Notes under the pieces: generated by a model
Database searches by the model: none
What the model was told of the DNA's origin: nothing
What the model saw: the letters and a program-made list of their open reading frames with translations, nothing else
Made by a program: the position numbers and the translations under genes
DNA from: Anniella stebbinsi
Taxonomy: Eukaryota; Chordata; Lepidosauria; Squamata; Anniellidae
Direction: 5' to 3'
Assembly: GCA_029215795.1 (NCBI GenBank)
Contig: JARDYH010000007.1
Location: forward strand, 20,557,763 to 20,621,762
Length of the DNA stretch: 64,000 bases
In this document: positions 1 through 11,200 of the stretch, piece after piece
Layout of the letters: every line of letters starts with the position of its first letter
Position numbering within the stretch: position 1 is the first letter of the stretch

Positions 1-1654
1 TTTATAAGGATTCCAGCAATTTTTAATGATCAAAGAAAATAAGTGGTTTCCAAAGGAGAGTTTCAGTGAAAAAGAAGATGAAGAGGCTTCTTTATCAGAA
101 GACAAATAGGGTCTCTGAACTTGCTGTCATCGATGATGAAAGGGCCACAGGAGACATTCAAGCAGCAGGGGATGATCGCCAAAGTATTGAAAGGAGAAAC
201 ATCTTGCCACGTTGCCATGAAATACAAGTTTTGACAGATTCTTAAATAACCTTTACTTTTATCCCTCTAGTGTGTGGTTGTTGTTGTTTTAAGATGAAAA
301 TCTGTTAAGAGCTCAAGTCCCAAAGAAATGTAAATACAGCATATTCACTACTGACATTTCAAAAGACTTTGGACTCACAAGCAGCAACAGCCTTTCTGTA
401 TCAGCCTTTCTGTCAGCCATGTTGATGAAAGTTGATAAACTCTGCAAGCCGCGTGGGAAGGGCAAACAAAAGAGAAATGTAACTCGCTTGAAAGAGATGA
501 TGTTTCTAGGAAAAGCGGGGCGGGGGAGACCCACTCAGCCAGAATGTTTGTACCTGCAGCCCAGATTTGCGTATTTCAGCAGTGTTCCAAGTGAGCTTTT
601 TGTACAAATGTTAGTTGTACAGCTCTGTCGAATGCACGTAACTGAAATTGTAGCTCAGCTGCATCGAATAGTGCAATACAGAAAAGCTCACTCCATTTCA
701 GTATCTGAATAATTATATTTCGGTAGACTGGGTAAGAAAGTATTGGACAGATAGGAATGCCAACAAAGAGAGCGGGGGGGGGGAGAGGTAATCCACAGAG
801 GACATGACAATTGATGGACAGATATTGAGAGGATGTCTTCCTCTAGAGGAACCATGATAGTGGTTTTGGTTAAGGACGTGCAAATCAGTAAAACCCAAGC
901 TCCCAAGTTCTCCAAATTCCATCTGGAAGCTTATTCTGGTGGAGATTTGAGACCCTCCAGATCTTGGACTGCAACTCCTACTATCCCTGACTATACTGTC
1001 TGGGGTTGATGAGACTTGGTGTCCTAGAACATCTGGCATGTCCTGCTCTAGGGTTAAGGCAGGGGTAGGCAAATATTTGGGGCCAGGAGCATATTTTGCA
1101 ATTTGAGAAACTGTATTGGGCACCTCCACAAAATGGCTGACATGGGAGGCATACCAAAGGACGAGTAACCTGTCTAATAGTCTGTGTACAAGGCAGAGGT
1201 GGGGTCTAAGCCCCAGTACACTAAACAACTCCTTTGAGCACACAGTAATCAACACCAACATAAACCTATTCCATAGCAATCCCAGCTGTCAATAAGAAAA
1301 TGTGTTAATTTAAGGGGGGGATTGGATACCTTGGTCATCATCTTCATAATCTTCAGAGGCAGGCCTCAAAGACAAGGTTGAATTCTAACATCTGTGTTTT
1401 TAGACATTAAACATTGATTGCTCTGGGTCACTAAGTTTAAAAATGTGGAGTAAAAATGTTCATCTTTATCCATGAAAAAAAAACCAATGATGGCTTCACC
1501 TTTACATTCCACATACACACTGCTGTGAAATTTCTTTACGATTACCCACAAGCAACCCTATTAAAAGGGCAACACCAAGATGGATATGCCTAGATAATAG
1601 AAAGAATAAATCAACATGGGGGAAAATCGAATGGGACAGAGATCATTTAAACAA

Positions 1655-1656
<2 letters not shown>
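1..1656. other. unassigned stretch
   Basis: No gene or clear repeat. A G-run lies at 772-783. Positions about 1045-1200 have the feel of a worn-out DNA transposon, but no ends can be defined. The open frame on the minus strand at 713-1279 shows no domain I recognise. Confidence 0.4.

Positions 1657-1700
<44 letters not shown>
1656..1700. repeat. (CTAT)n microsatellite
   Basis: About eleven uninterrupted tetranucleotide units. A plain simple-sequence repeat with no flanking element recognised. Confidence 0.95.
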
Positions 1701-1701
<1 letters not shown>

Positions 1702-3600
1702 ATGAGCTTAATTATGAAGGGTGTAACAATGGTTTGATGACCCAGCCATTTTCTGCCCAACTCTGTGAACCTGAATGCTAGTGAAATTAACACACTGATT
1801 AAAATCCATGATGATTTTAAAACTGGCTCAGTCTGCCTAAATAATCTGAATTTATGTAGACATTGGAAATTCTGTTCTCAGCTCAGTTGGCAGCAGTAAT
1901 TCAAAACCCCATTTAAAGTCCTGAGCTTATCGTATAGCTATATGTACCCAGCAGTGGCTGAAGTAGTGGATAATTAAATGCAGTGAAAATGCATTATGTT
2001 TCCAAAAATGACTCCCCCCTCTTTTTACAGCATGCTTCTGTCTCAAAAATGCCCAAGGTACAATGAGAATTAAAATAAAATAATGAGAATAAAAACAGGA
2101 ATACAAGGTGCCAAGACAAGAGAGACCTTTTTTAAACAGAAAAAAATCTAGTTGACTGGGGAAAGAAAAGGAATACAGTTCCGCACTGATAGCCAGAGGT
2201 AGCTCTATATTTGGGGTGAATATGGCAGCAGCCCTCTGCCTCCCTTTCACTGATTTCTGACAGATACTCCCCAAACCCGATACATTTGGTCTAGTGCATG
2301 GCATGCAGTTGTCAATTGCCACACATGGGATTTCTTCTGTCCTGATCTCAGAAGAATAGGGATGTTGCAGGAGTCTGTTTGTCAAGCTGCTGCATGAGTA
2401 CCGGACCCATTTGCCAAGCTGGTATGGTCCGTGAGTATCTCCTGTTCCCCAAACAGCTATGCTGTGAGCCATAGAACTTATTTCTGCCTCAACATGAATA
2501 TAATGTTATTTCCCCTAATATATGTATTTTGTGCTATTTATTTATTTATTTATTTTTGGAAGTATAGAGCTCCATTGCAAAATTTGGAGCACTGCAAATT
2601 TTGAGGGATAACTGAGATTTGGTACTTGAATTGGTTGGAAAGGTCAATGTTAGTCAAAGTAAACAGTAATTAATTGATTAATTAAGCTTTCCATCCAGAA
2701 AATGGCTCTCCAATGCAAATCAAATGAATTTATCTCCCATCCCTAGATTGAAATGGCAGTGGAATAATGGATTAGGAATATCCTACTTCTGCTACAGTCA
2801 ATGCAAATCTATTCTGAGTTTCAATCAGAATCAGCCAAAGCTCAAAAGGAGCTATCCAAGGTGCCAAATCATATCCCTAAAATATGTTCAGGAAACCTGG
2901 AATGGATTTACAGCTGTACCAAAATCAGAGCCACCAGTGTCCATTGGCTACAGTCCGTGTGAAATAGCCAGAGAAATGCCACTTAAACATTCAGAAGATG
3001 TAGTTGGCCATGTAGCTAGTCAATAACCCCATAATTTGGAATCAGCCAAATCAATGTTTATTTAGGTGACAGATTTATTCCCCTGTCCCTTTAGAATGAG
3101 TCCATTATGATATATTGATTTAAAACAAACAAACAAAATGCAGAAGAACGAACGGAAGCCAAACAAGCGATTGCCCAGTGAGACAGCTTAAAATGCCACT
3201 AACATATCGGCTCTTATGAAGAGCACCTTGAGTGTTCAGAAGCAATTATGGCAATGATAACTTCAGATGAAATGAAGCAAAATGTGCAAAATTTATCTTC
3301 ATGTTCAGTTTTCTACATAATAAAATGGCCCCCATTTATCTTAGTTCACTTTGTGTTAGGCTGATTAGTTAACTGGCATCAAAAGCAAAGTATGAACCAG
3401 CTGACAAATTGTTCCCTTTGACTCCTGTGCTGTCCATGAGTTAATATCAAACCTCATCATTAATCATGTAAACTGGTGACTTGTGTTACAGATAAATACG
3501 ATAAATGAGGCCTTGCTTATTCAGAAGGAGTTGTAGGGGAAAGGACTCATTGTTTTCTAAAATATGTTATGTCAGTTAACGGTATACATTATTGTCATTC
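1701..3600. other. unassigned stretch
   Basis: AT-rich unique-looking DNA. A short TTTA run lies near 2537-2556. The open frames at 1927-2472 (minus) and 2724-3026 (plus) show no recognisable family, codon bias or splice context, so I do not call them genes. Confidence 0.4.
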
Positions 3601-3601
3601 T

Positions 3602-3850
3602 ACTGCTAGAAGACTCCTCAGAGGAGGAAGAACTGGAGGACCAGGAACCACCCACCAACAGCAATGTGCAGGCTCTGTCAGTAGACCAGGGGGAGCCTAG
3701 GCCCTCAGGGGTGACTATCATGAGGGCATTACCTGTGGAGGACAAGGATTCTGCCTCAAAGGTGGAAGCAGAGAAACCCCCAATTTCTCGGTAGAGACAC
3801 TGCCAGAAAAGTCTTGAAGTAGTTTCCTAAGCTGTCTCTGAGGAGGAGGA
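3602..3850 (+). repeat. possible LTR-derived acidic segment
   Basis: An in-frame, glutamate- and serine-rich run begins near 3610 (DSSEEEELEDQE) and ends at a stop at 3792-3794. The composition resembles the in-frame acidic segments in the LTR-like sequences at 10492-11110 and 45789-46320, which suggests an LTR fragment. No LTR ends, polyadenylation signal or target duplication is visible, so the assignment is weak. Confidence 0.25.
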
Positions 3851-3880
3851 AAACTATGTGGGTCTATCATTGTCATACCA

Positions 3881-4020
3881 GCCAATAGTGATGGCGAGTA
3901 AACATGATTTGACATCATCATATAGGCAGGCCACATGAAAAAACAACAACAGCCAATAGTGATGGCGAGTAAACATGATTTGACATCATCATATAGGCAG
4001 GCCACATGAAAAAAAAAACA
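3881..4020. repeat. two-copy tandem duplication of about 71 bp
   Basis: The block starting GCCAATAGTGATGGCGAGTA at 3881 is repeated almost exactly from 3952. The copies differ mainly in the A-rich tail (AAAAAACAACAACA versus a plain A-run). The near-identity implies a recent local duplication, and the A-rich junction may have promoted slippage. Confidence 0.9.
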
Positions 4021-4242
4021 ATCAAAATGGAGTGGATAACACGGTGACAGATGACACAATGCTATCCTATGTTATTCCAAACTACAGCTCCCAAGATGTA
4101 CCTTGATATTGCACATGTACAAAACTCAAATACAGAATGAGATTTCATATTAAAGCTTACATGGATGAATGTGTAATGTTCTAAGTAAATTACTCCTCAC
4201 TCAGAGAATGTTTCCTTGTCACCAAATAGCACCTGTCCTGGG

Positions 4243-4376
4243 TACGGTCAATAGTTTAGTGGTAGAACTTTGTACACAGAAGTGTCAGACTCAGTACTCA
4301 AGCATTTAGGGGTTTAGCAGTTGAGTGAGATCCTCTTTGAGACCTTGGCAACCATTGGCAGTCAGGGTAGATGTGT
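4243..4376 (+). mobile_element. tRNA-derived SINE, degraded
   Basis: The start (TTTAGTGGTAGAACTTTGTA) matches the A-box side of a tRNA-derived head. The region near 4330-4376 (GAGACCTTGGCAACC...GCAGTCAGGGTAGA) fits the body of the common squamate SINE whose opposite-strand relative lies at 61040-61180. Base changes in the promoter boxes indicate an old, inactive copy. The family assignment is from memory of squamate repeats. Confidence 0.5.
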
Positions 4377-4443
4377 TGTTGTTGTTTTCTTCTTCTGAAA
4401 GGTAGGATAAAAATAAAATGAATGAAGCCTTGACTTGGTATAA

Positions 4444-4799
4444 GGGTGCCTCTACAAGAAGCATTTAAAGCTCTTTCAAGGTGCATTAAAAAAATTACCT
4501 CACAAGAACGGAGTGCAAATCGGGCGTAGAGGCGCGTTATCTCCCCGATTATGTGCATTATCGAATGCATGTTAAATCGCGAGTTTTATTTTGCTCCGTC
4601 CATTAAAGCGCATTTTGACTGTGTGAATAAGCGCTTATGCGCATTAACTACTTGTAAAGCGCATTTTGGACATCCGTTAATGCGCTTCGCCGCCTCTCGC
4701 CGCCTCTCGTGCAGAGGCATTAGGTGTAAATGCGCTTCTGCGATTATGCGCATAATTGCCTAACCAGGCGCAAAAGCAAATCCTTGTAGAGGGGACCAA
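4444..4799. mobile_element. MITE with GCGCATT subterminal words
   Basis: The ends are imperfect inverted repeats: GGTGCCTCTACAAG near 4445 and CTTGTAGAGGGGACC ending near 4798. The interior is CpG-rich against AT-rich flanks and repeats GCGCATT/AATGCGC words in both orientations, for example near 4607, 4637, 4657, 4679 and 4730. Clustered short words next to inverted ends are typical transposase-binding arrays of non-autonomous DNA transposons. No target duplication is clear, so the superfamily is undecided. Confidence 0.6.
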
Positions 4800-4892
4800 A
4801 GAAGTTTCCTGTATTTTCTCAGTATGCTGCTGCTGCTAAACATTATAAATCAGTGAGATCATCAGCAAGTGTATAGAGTCATCTGACTAACA

Positions 4893-5007
4893 CAGCCTTC
4901 CCAACCTGGTGTCCTCCAGATGTGTTGTACTGCAACTCCCATCATTCCACGCTGGCTTGGGAGTTGTAGCCCAGCACATCTGGAGAACACTAGATTGGGG
5001 AAAGCTG
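4893..5007. mobile_element. fold-back MITE with CAG...CTG ends
   Basis: The left arm CAGCCTTCCCAACCT...CTCCAGATGTGTTG pairs with the right arm CACATCTGGAG...TTGGGGAAAGCTG, giving a hairpin of about 50-bp arms. The CAG/CTG termini suggest a hAT-type miniature element, and similar fold-backs are common in squamates. I see no matching 8-bp target duplication. Confidence 0.65.
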
Positions 5008-5947
5008 AAATCACACCACATTTTCGGCCAATTGGTGATGGGATTTGCAGATATACAATTTCTTGCAAAAAAAGAAAAAGAAAAAAAAGATGTGTATACT
5101 CTCTGGTTAGTTTTATTCCTTTCAAATAGCCACTTGAACAGACTCTCAAATTACCCAATGTCCATTTGGATTACTTTATCACAGCCTAGTTTCTCCAGTG
5201 TTGTTTTATTGAAATGTGTTTCAATGTTTTGCAAAGGATGTACCTATTCTTGTCAGTCATGTTAGAGTGTGTGCTAATAAAAGTTATCTCCTGGTGGGTT
5301 ATGATCTCATATTTTATTAATAGCTTGCTAGATCTTGTCTACAAATGATATTAGGCCTACAGCTCTGTAATTTCCTAACTCCTTCAAAGCATTTTCTTTT
5401 AAACATGTTGACTATTTTCCCACTTTACGCCACAGGGAGATAATAAAATAGGAGTGATCTGTCAGTCTGTGGTGGTCTTCTTAAACATACAAAGGATTTA
5501 CACTGTCTGTGTATAGCAACATTTGAAGCAAATGTTGAGACTCTACCAGAGCTAAATCATGTAAATATATATAGGAGTGGGACCGCATGGTTGAAATGAT
5601 AGGTTATTCCTTTAATTTCTTCTTGTGCAACTGACTTTCATTTCTTCTAAGGTTCTGAACTATCTTTTGAGTTTCAGTTTGACTTTAAGGCAGACTACCC
5701 ATCTCATACTAAACCAGAGTTAAGTGCATCATGAACAAGCAGGCATGAGCTGCAGCAAGCCTCGGACTTGAATATTACTCCTACTCCTGCTCAGCCAGGA
5801 AGAAGAACTCCCAATGGTTTGCTTCTTCTTAATCATAGTTGGTTATGGTATCTGGACTGGTAAGCTGTGGTTAAAATTAACTATGGTCAGTCTAAAACAG
5901 TTAACGAATCTGGCTTATTTAAGTGAACTATAGTGATTCAGCAACAG
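5008..5947. other. unassigned stretch
   Basis: An A-rich tract follows the fold-back at 5068-5092. Around 5690-5930 there are TTAACTATGG/ACCATAG-type words resembling those at 9990-10170. Both may be remnants of one old element, but no ends can be drawn. Confidence 0.35.
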
Positions 5948-5955
5948 GTTCTGAA

Positions 5956-6265
5956 CAGGGCTGGTGTCAGGGGTAGGCATGCATGAGCACTTGCAAAGGC
6001 CCTCACCCCAGCAGGGCTCCACTGACAAGACCCTCCTGGAGTGGCTCCTCCTCTTCACCATTGCAACATGCTTGTTGACCTGTCTCTCGCTCTGGCCCAG
6101 AGAATGGGGATGGTGAGAAGGAGGAGCAAGGATGTAGTACCAATGATGAGAGGGAGGAGCAATAGCAGCTAGTGGTAGTGGTGTTGAGAAGGTAGACTCA
6201 CTGAGGGAGGGGTCAGATTGAAAGCATTTTGCCTAATGGCCCCAAAAAACCAGCAGCCAGCACTG
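5956..6265. mobile_element. hAT-type MITE, CAGGGCTGG ends
   Basis: The left end CAGGGCTGGTGTC matches the complement of the right end, CAGTGCTGGCTGC, as an imperfect inverted repeat. The flanks GTTCTGAA (5948-5955) and CTTCTGAA (6266-6273) agree at 7 of 8 positions, a good hAT target duplication. At 310 bp it is non-autonomous, with no coding capacity. CAG-starting ends of this kind are typical of Charlie-like hATs. Confidence 0.75.
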
Positions 6266-6359
6266 CTTCTGAACTCCTCCCAGGTGTGCAGGATGAGAAG
6301 AGGGGTAGAACCATGCACATCCCAAAGGCTCATTCCTACTCATTTATGTCATATTAAAC

Positions 6360-6675
6360 TAGGGTGACCAGATAAAATCCAGGTCAGGGCTCATGTAACT
6401 TTAACAGTTGTAGAGAAAAGGGAATTTCAGCCAGTGTCATTTGTATGCAATTAGTTCCTGGTGAAATTCTCCATTACAACAGTTAAAGGTTCAGACACTA
6501 TACTAGAGTGACCATATACAAAAGAAGGCAGGGCCCCTACAACTTTAACTGTTGTGATGAAGAGGGAATTTAACCAGGAACTAATTGCATACAAATGACA
6601 CTGGCTGAAATTCCCTTTTCTCTACAACTGTTAAAGTTACATGAGCCCTGACCTGGATTTTATCTGGTCACCCTA
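6360..6675. mobile_element. fold-back MITE, TAGGGTGACCA ends
   Basis: The two halves are near-complete reverse complements: TAGGGTGACCAGATAAAATC at the left pairs with the right end CTGGTCACCCTA. Flanks TATTAAAC (6352-6359) and CATTAAAC (6676-6683) agree at 7 of 8 positions, favouring a hAT-type 8-bp duplication over a TA duplication. Same family as 21540-21859, and it shares ends with 44602-45506. Confidence 0.75.
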
Positions 6676-6689
6676 CATTAAACTATGGT

Positions 6690-7075
6690 GTGCAAATGCT
6701 TTCAAAAGAAATTAGGGGTGGCCATCACAGTGAAATCCAGCTCTTTTTTGGGCTTGATGGATGTTCCCAGAGCCCCCTGCTTTGCTTGTATTTGCAAGCT
6801 CAGCTGTGGGCCTTTCCCCAGAATCCAGGAAATTTGTCTTCCTTTCTGTTTAATAAAATCATTATTTATGAAAATTTTGGGCACAATTAGGGTAACATGT
6901 GCAAGTTTCAGCACTAATTTGCTGGATTTGCAGAAATTGCAGCCACATTTCCGCCCCTTACTTTTGCCCAAATTGCAGGTGCCATTCTTGCAACTTAAGC
7001 AATTTATGTCCGCAGTTTGCCCAAGTTACGCAAATTGTGCCCAAAATCTGTGCAAGTTAAGGCAATTTTAGGGAG
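6690..7075 (+). repeat. GCAAATT-word repeat family, copy 1
   Basis: Contains dispersed GCAAATTG/GCAAGTT/CAAATTGCAG words near 6900-7065. Upstream is a block (near 6766-6830, CCAGAGCCCCCTGC...GCAAGCTCAGCTGTGGG) related to parts of 24545-24960 and 48590-48850. The three copies define a medium-reiteration repeat of unknown class. Confidence 0.45.
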
Positions 7076-7802
7076 AGAAAAAAGCAAATGGAAATTCATG
7101 ACCTCTATCATACAGATAGAGTCTGGTCAGCTTGTGGGTTAGGGAGCTGGAGACTGGGACGCTGAACTGCTGAAAGTTTGATGAATTTCACCTTCCAGAT
7201 GAATTTCTACAACATCCCTAAGAATAATACAAATCAATCAAAACTTGGTACTTTAGCAAGTTTGTCAAATGGCAAATTACAAGTGTATGAATGAGCTGCA
7301 AAGAGCTAATGATTACTAGTCCGATAAAGTGTCACTACCAGGTTTGTAGATCCCCATTTTGCTGGATGCAAAATGGTGGTCAATACATGTCACTTGAAGT
7401 GGAAGGAAAGAGAGAAAGAACTAAGTTGTACTAATGGTGAGTGGCATCCCCGAGAAACCACTGAGGAGTTCCTCCTTCCCCTGGAGAAATTTGGTTAAAT
7501 GCTCCCTGTGCTCCTTGAATTCTTTGTGTTTTATGGTGAGTATTTGTGTCCTCCCACTCTGAAAATAGACAGCACCCTATTTTTGAAATGATAAAAGTAT
7601 AATTCAAATGTGGGAGGAATTATGTTCCAATCTCATGATATTCAGGTTTTGAAGGTAAAGTTCTATAGAAAAGTTAATTGTCTATAACAATCTTACTTCT
7701 ATCTAGATAAATGTTTTTTTTTTTAAAAAAAATGAAAATACAAATATAATCATAACATCTTACTGGAGCTGATATTCTTCTTATTAAAGTCTGCAATCCT
7801 AT
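7076..7802. other. unassigned stretch
   Basis: AT-rich DNA with a T-run/A-run pair at 7713-7731. No coding signature or repeat end recognised. Confidence 0.35.
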
Positions 7803-7880
7803 ACAGAGTTACCAGGAGTATATCCCATTGAACCTAGTGGAGCTTACTTCTGAGTGGACATATAGAGGATTACACTGTAC
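7803..7880. repeat. GCAATCCTAT-type reptile repeat
   Basis: The pattern GCAATCCTATACAGAGTTAC...CCCATTGAAC...CTTACTTCTGAGTGGACAT...AGGATTACACTG is a partly palindromic repeat seen widely in squamate genomes. Other copies are at 22966-23095 and 43127-43225. Confidence 0.6.
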
Positions 7881-8884
7881 AGCACCAATTTGGCTATTCC
7901 TTTGTTTCAACAAATTCTAATACAATGAAATGTTAAAACAAACAAACAACAACAACAACATGAAACACATCCATTTGATAACATAGGAATTGCTGTCCTT
8001 TTCAGTGATTACCTATAATTCTCCTGGCACCTCATAATAAGCTGAAAATATCATGATAAGAAATATATTGCTTTAAATCCTGTTAGCCTAGGATTTGGCC
8101 CAGATTTCGCAAGTTTTTTTTTTAATGTAGTAGGAAATACTCATCTTCTTCTTTTGCATTCTTTTAGTTCAGAATTATGTGTGACATCATATTCCCACAA
8201 TGGCTGTGTTATATAATGGAAGAACAGTTTGCACATTGATAATGGAATAATGAAAGATTCATACTCTCTGGACATCCCAGATAATATTTAAAAAAAGGCA
8301 TTGGGAGTTTCAGAAAATGCAATGGATTATCATAACAACAGAAATCATTATCATTAGAAGATCACTGTATCTCCATAGCAGGGTCGCTAAGTGAAGAGAA
8401 AGTAAAAGAAAAGATGCCCTGTAGAAATGGAGGCCTGCATTCTAATCGTAATAAGGTAGCTAAAATTCTTAGGGGAGAACTTAGTGAAGGTGCTCATATT
8501 TGCTTCTGGAAAAGCAACAATCAAGTCATATTACAGCCAGAGTCTCTAAAGGGTTTGAAAAAGAACGTTAGCAGCAGTGTCTCAAAGAGATTGAATATCC
8601 CCCAATTTGAAGCTTCAACGTAAAGAATGATCACAGTGTATTATTTTCTTTTTTCCCTTCCATTCTTATCATCATATCTAGGGACACATGAAACCTGAGA
8701 ATACTTCCACTGCAGTTTCCACTAAAATTTAAGCTAAAGTGGAAATGGGATTGAATTTGGTTGGATCCTTAGCAGGTGAGAACATTGGAGGAATTTCATG
8801 AAAAACCAAGCAGAGTTTCAGGAAATGTAGCAACGTTTCTCATTGATTTCACATGCTTTCTGCATTCCAGAATACCAGCATCAC
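7881..8884. other. unassigned stretch
   Basis: CAAACAAACAACAACAACAA lies near 7938-7960. The open frame at 8414-8623 has no recognisable domain. No element ends seen. Confidence 0.35.
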
Positions 8885-8932
8885 TATGTGTGTGTGTATG
8901 TGTGTGTATGTGTGTATGTGTGTGTGCATTGT
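8885..8932. repeat. (TG)n microsatellite
   Basis: TGTGTG units interrupted by TATG. The apparent VCVCVC peptide in this frame is an artefact of the repeat. Confidence 0.9.
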
Positions 8933-10228
8933 TTGCATGTCCTACTGTTTATCACTCCACACCAAAAGCATTTGTTAGCTATTTTATGTCCACCTCAATT
9001 ATTCTTCTTCTGTTCCCAATTAAAGCACCGGTAAGTCTGGCTAACTATTGCAACCAATTGTAGGCTATTCCTCATCATCATCCCATTTGCAATGCATACA
9101 GAACTGCATAATCATCTTTCATTATGCCAGTCTATTGCTTATTTTTCGATTGGCCATATACTATTTCAGATATATAAAGCACGATCCAGCTGGATTTAAG
9201 CACACTCTCTGAGTTTAGTGGAAAAGTTGAACATTTGCTTAAGTAGCTTCCATTGAAGTCATCAGACTCATCATGCTTATCTTTGGTAGCATCATGTCGA
9301 ACCTGGGGCAAAAAAAAGAGCTGACATAAGGTTTTAATATTTTGCTGACATGCCAATCCAAGTGAATAGTTGGTGATTTTATTGAGTACGATTACCACTA
9401 ACCTTATACTCTTATGTGTATGGGCAGTAATAAAGAAGTGGAACAGATGGAGCCAAGCAAAAGTGAAGTATTATATTAGTTTTAGGAATCCACTTCCCAG
9501 CACTCTTCAGAATATCTGGGAATTAATAACCCAGCAAATATTGAGCAAATTTCTCAATTAAAGTATGTCCCTGTGACGAAACAATTTCAAACAACTGGAA
9601 ACATGGAAATATGCCTTGCTCCCTTGAATATGTAAGATGGCAAATATTAACTGTAGTTTCAAACAATGAATAATTTTCTTTTACCAATTTACTCCCAAGT
9701 TTGCAGATCATCTAGGGATTTGGCCAGTGCTTTAACTGGAACACAAAGGGAAGGCCAGGGGCAAAACCAATAAGAATGGGTTATTACAGTTGTACTTTTA
9801 TACCCACTTACATGGGAACAATCCCCATTGATTTACTTTTGAGTAGTACATGTACTACAAGAGGCTTACATTTTGTGATGATATTAGGGTAGTTAGGTCT
9901 GAAACACAAAACCCTTTCTTTTAATTATGTCATCAAACCACGTTTCAGAAAAAATAATAATTTTGTGTCCTACCTTTCAAGGTTAAAAAAACCCAAACAG
10001 GTATGGTTTAGGGTGATATGAAACCATGACTAATAATCAGCCAGGAAATCAGAATTAGACACAATGGTTTGAAATGGATTTCCAAATTATGGTTTGTGCT
10101 AATTCCGTTTCTCTGTCCTTATGTCTCAATTGGCAAACCATAGTTAAAGCCATGGCAGCTCATCTGCAGAGGCTACTACCGCTTTAGAAGGAAGGCTGAG
10201 CAGATGGAAAATGAAAGCAGAAAAACTG
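8933..10228. other. unassigned stretch with old repeat traces
   Basis: Near 9795-9860 there is a weak match to the GCAATCCTAT-type repeat (CCCATTGATTTACTTTTGAG). Near 9990-10170 opposing ATGGTTT/AAACCAT words suggest a decayed inverted-repeat element. No gene recognised. Confidence 0.35.
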
Positions 10229-10236
10229 TTTTAAAC

Positions 10237-11192
10237 TAGGGATGCTCATGCACCATCAGACTCCCCCCCATTTGCCCCCCAAGCCCAGCTCAGTGAGCTG
10301 TCAACCCTGCCCGTTGAGCTGCATGAGCTGTCCAGAACATACTGGACCCATCTTGTCATGCCTGCAGCAGCCCATCTTCCATGTGAGCTACAATTTTAAT
10401 GCAAGATGGGGGCTCTATATTTTCATATATCAACTGTTGCACACAACAGTGGCCCTAAAGGGCCATTTCTGCAAACATTGAGGCAGCTCACTGTTGTGTT
10501 TAACCCTCTTTCTTCTGAGCAGGAGAAGCAGCTGTCAGAAAGCCTAGCACAAGCAGACAGCGATCTTGAGCTTGATCAGGATCCTGGTGCTGAAGAGGAA
10601 ACACTTCACAGTTCCTCTCTTCCAGCTGCGGAGAATCAAAGCTCTGAAACGAGTGCTGATCTTACAGACTCACCGGCAGGTGTGACAGAGCCCTTATCAT
10701 CTGAGGAGGAGTCAGTGCACACTTTAAAAGACGCTAAGGAACACAGATGTTTGAGGAGGAGGACAGAAACAAGAGGCATTCAATGTCGGTCGGAAAGATT
10801 ACTTTTACAGCAAAGGCAGACCTTGGAGAAGGAGGTTTGAAGTCCCCTTGGAAGAAGATGCTTGTTTGTTAGCTATTGTTAATTTCAACTATAAGTTTAC
10901 CTTGCTTTGTTTAAACTTGCCTTGTGGCTACTGGGTAAATCTCTGTTTAATTATTATCTGATTTGCTCAGCTTTGTTTGACCTGAATAAAAGGCGTGTTT
11001 TGGTTCACATTTGGTGTATTCTTTTATCAACCAAACCGAAAGAAGTTGGTGGCTGCTGGAGCACCCAGACAGGTCTAGTAAGTTCTGGACTGTTCCCCAA
11101 GCCTTGCACAACCCAGCTTAGGTGGGCAGGTGGCAGCAGCGGCTCCTTGAGTGCTTGCTGAGCATGGACTGAGGTGAGTCCATCCATCCCTA
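10237..11192. mobile_element. hAT-like element with TAGGGATG ends
   Basis: The left end TAGGGATGCTCATG and right end CCATCCATCCCTA form a short inverted repeat. The flanks TTTTAAAC (10229-10236) and CTTTAAAC (11193-11200) agree at 7 of 8 positions, as expected for a hAT target duplication. The interior carries an LTR-like segment (see 10492-11110) rather than transposase sequence, so this is probably a non-autonomous copy with a nested retroelement or a captured segment. Confidence 0.65.
10492..11110 (+). repeat. LTR-like segment nested in the hAT relative
   Basis: Begins TGTTGTGTTTAACCC and carries an AATAAA signal at 10985-10990, spacing compatible with the U3-R-U5 plan of an LTR. An open frame (10406-10840) crosses it. 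From about 10510 the frame is rich in E, S and D and includes DSPAGVTEPLSSEEE, comparable in style with SSPAGDEPSPE in the LTR at 45789-46320. The 3' boundary is uncertain and no 5-bp duplication is clear. The frame is unlikely to be a host gene. Confidence 0.4.
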
Positions 11193-11200
11193 CTTTAAAC

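Noticed and set aside
1927..2472. A 181-residue minus-strand frame as a host gene
   Set aside because: Length is possible by chance in 64 kb. The sequence has no family resemblance, and low-complexity AT-rich coding in its second half argues against a gene.
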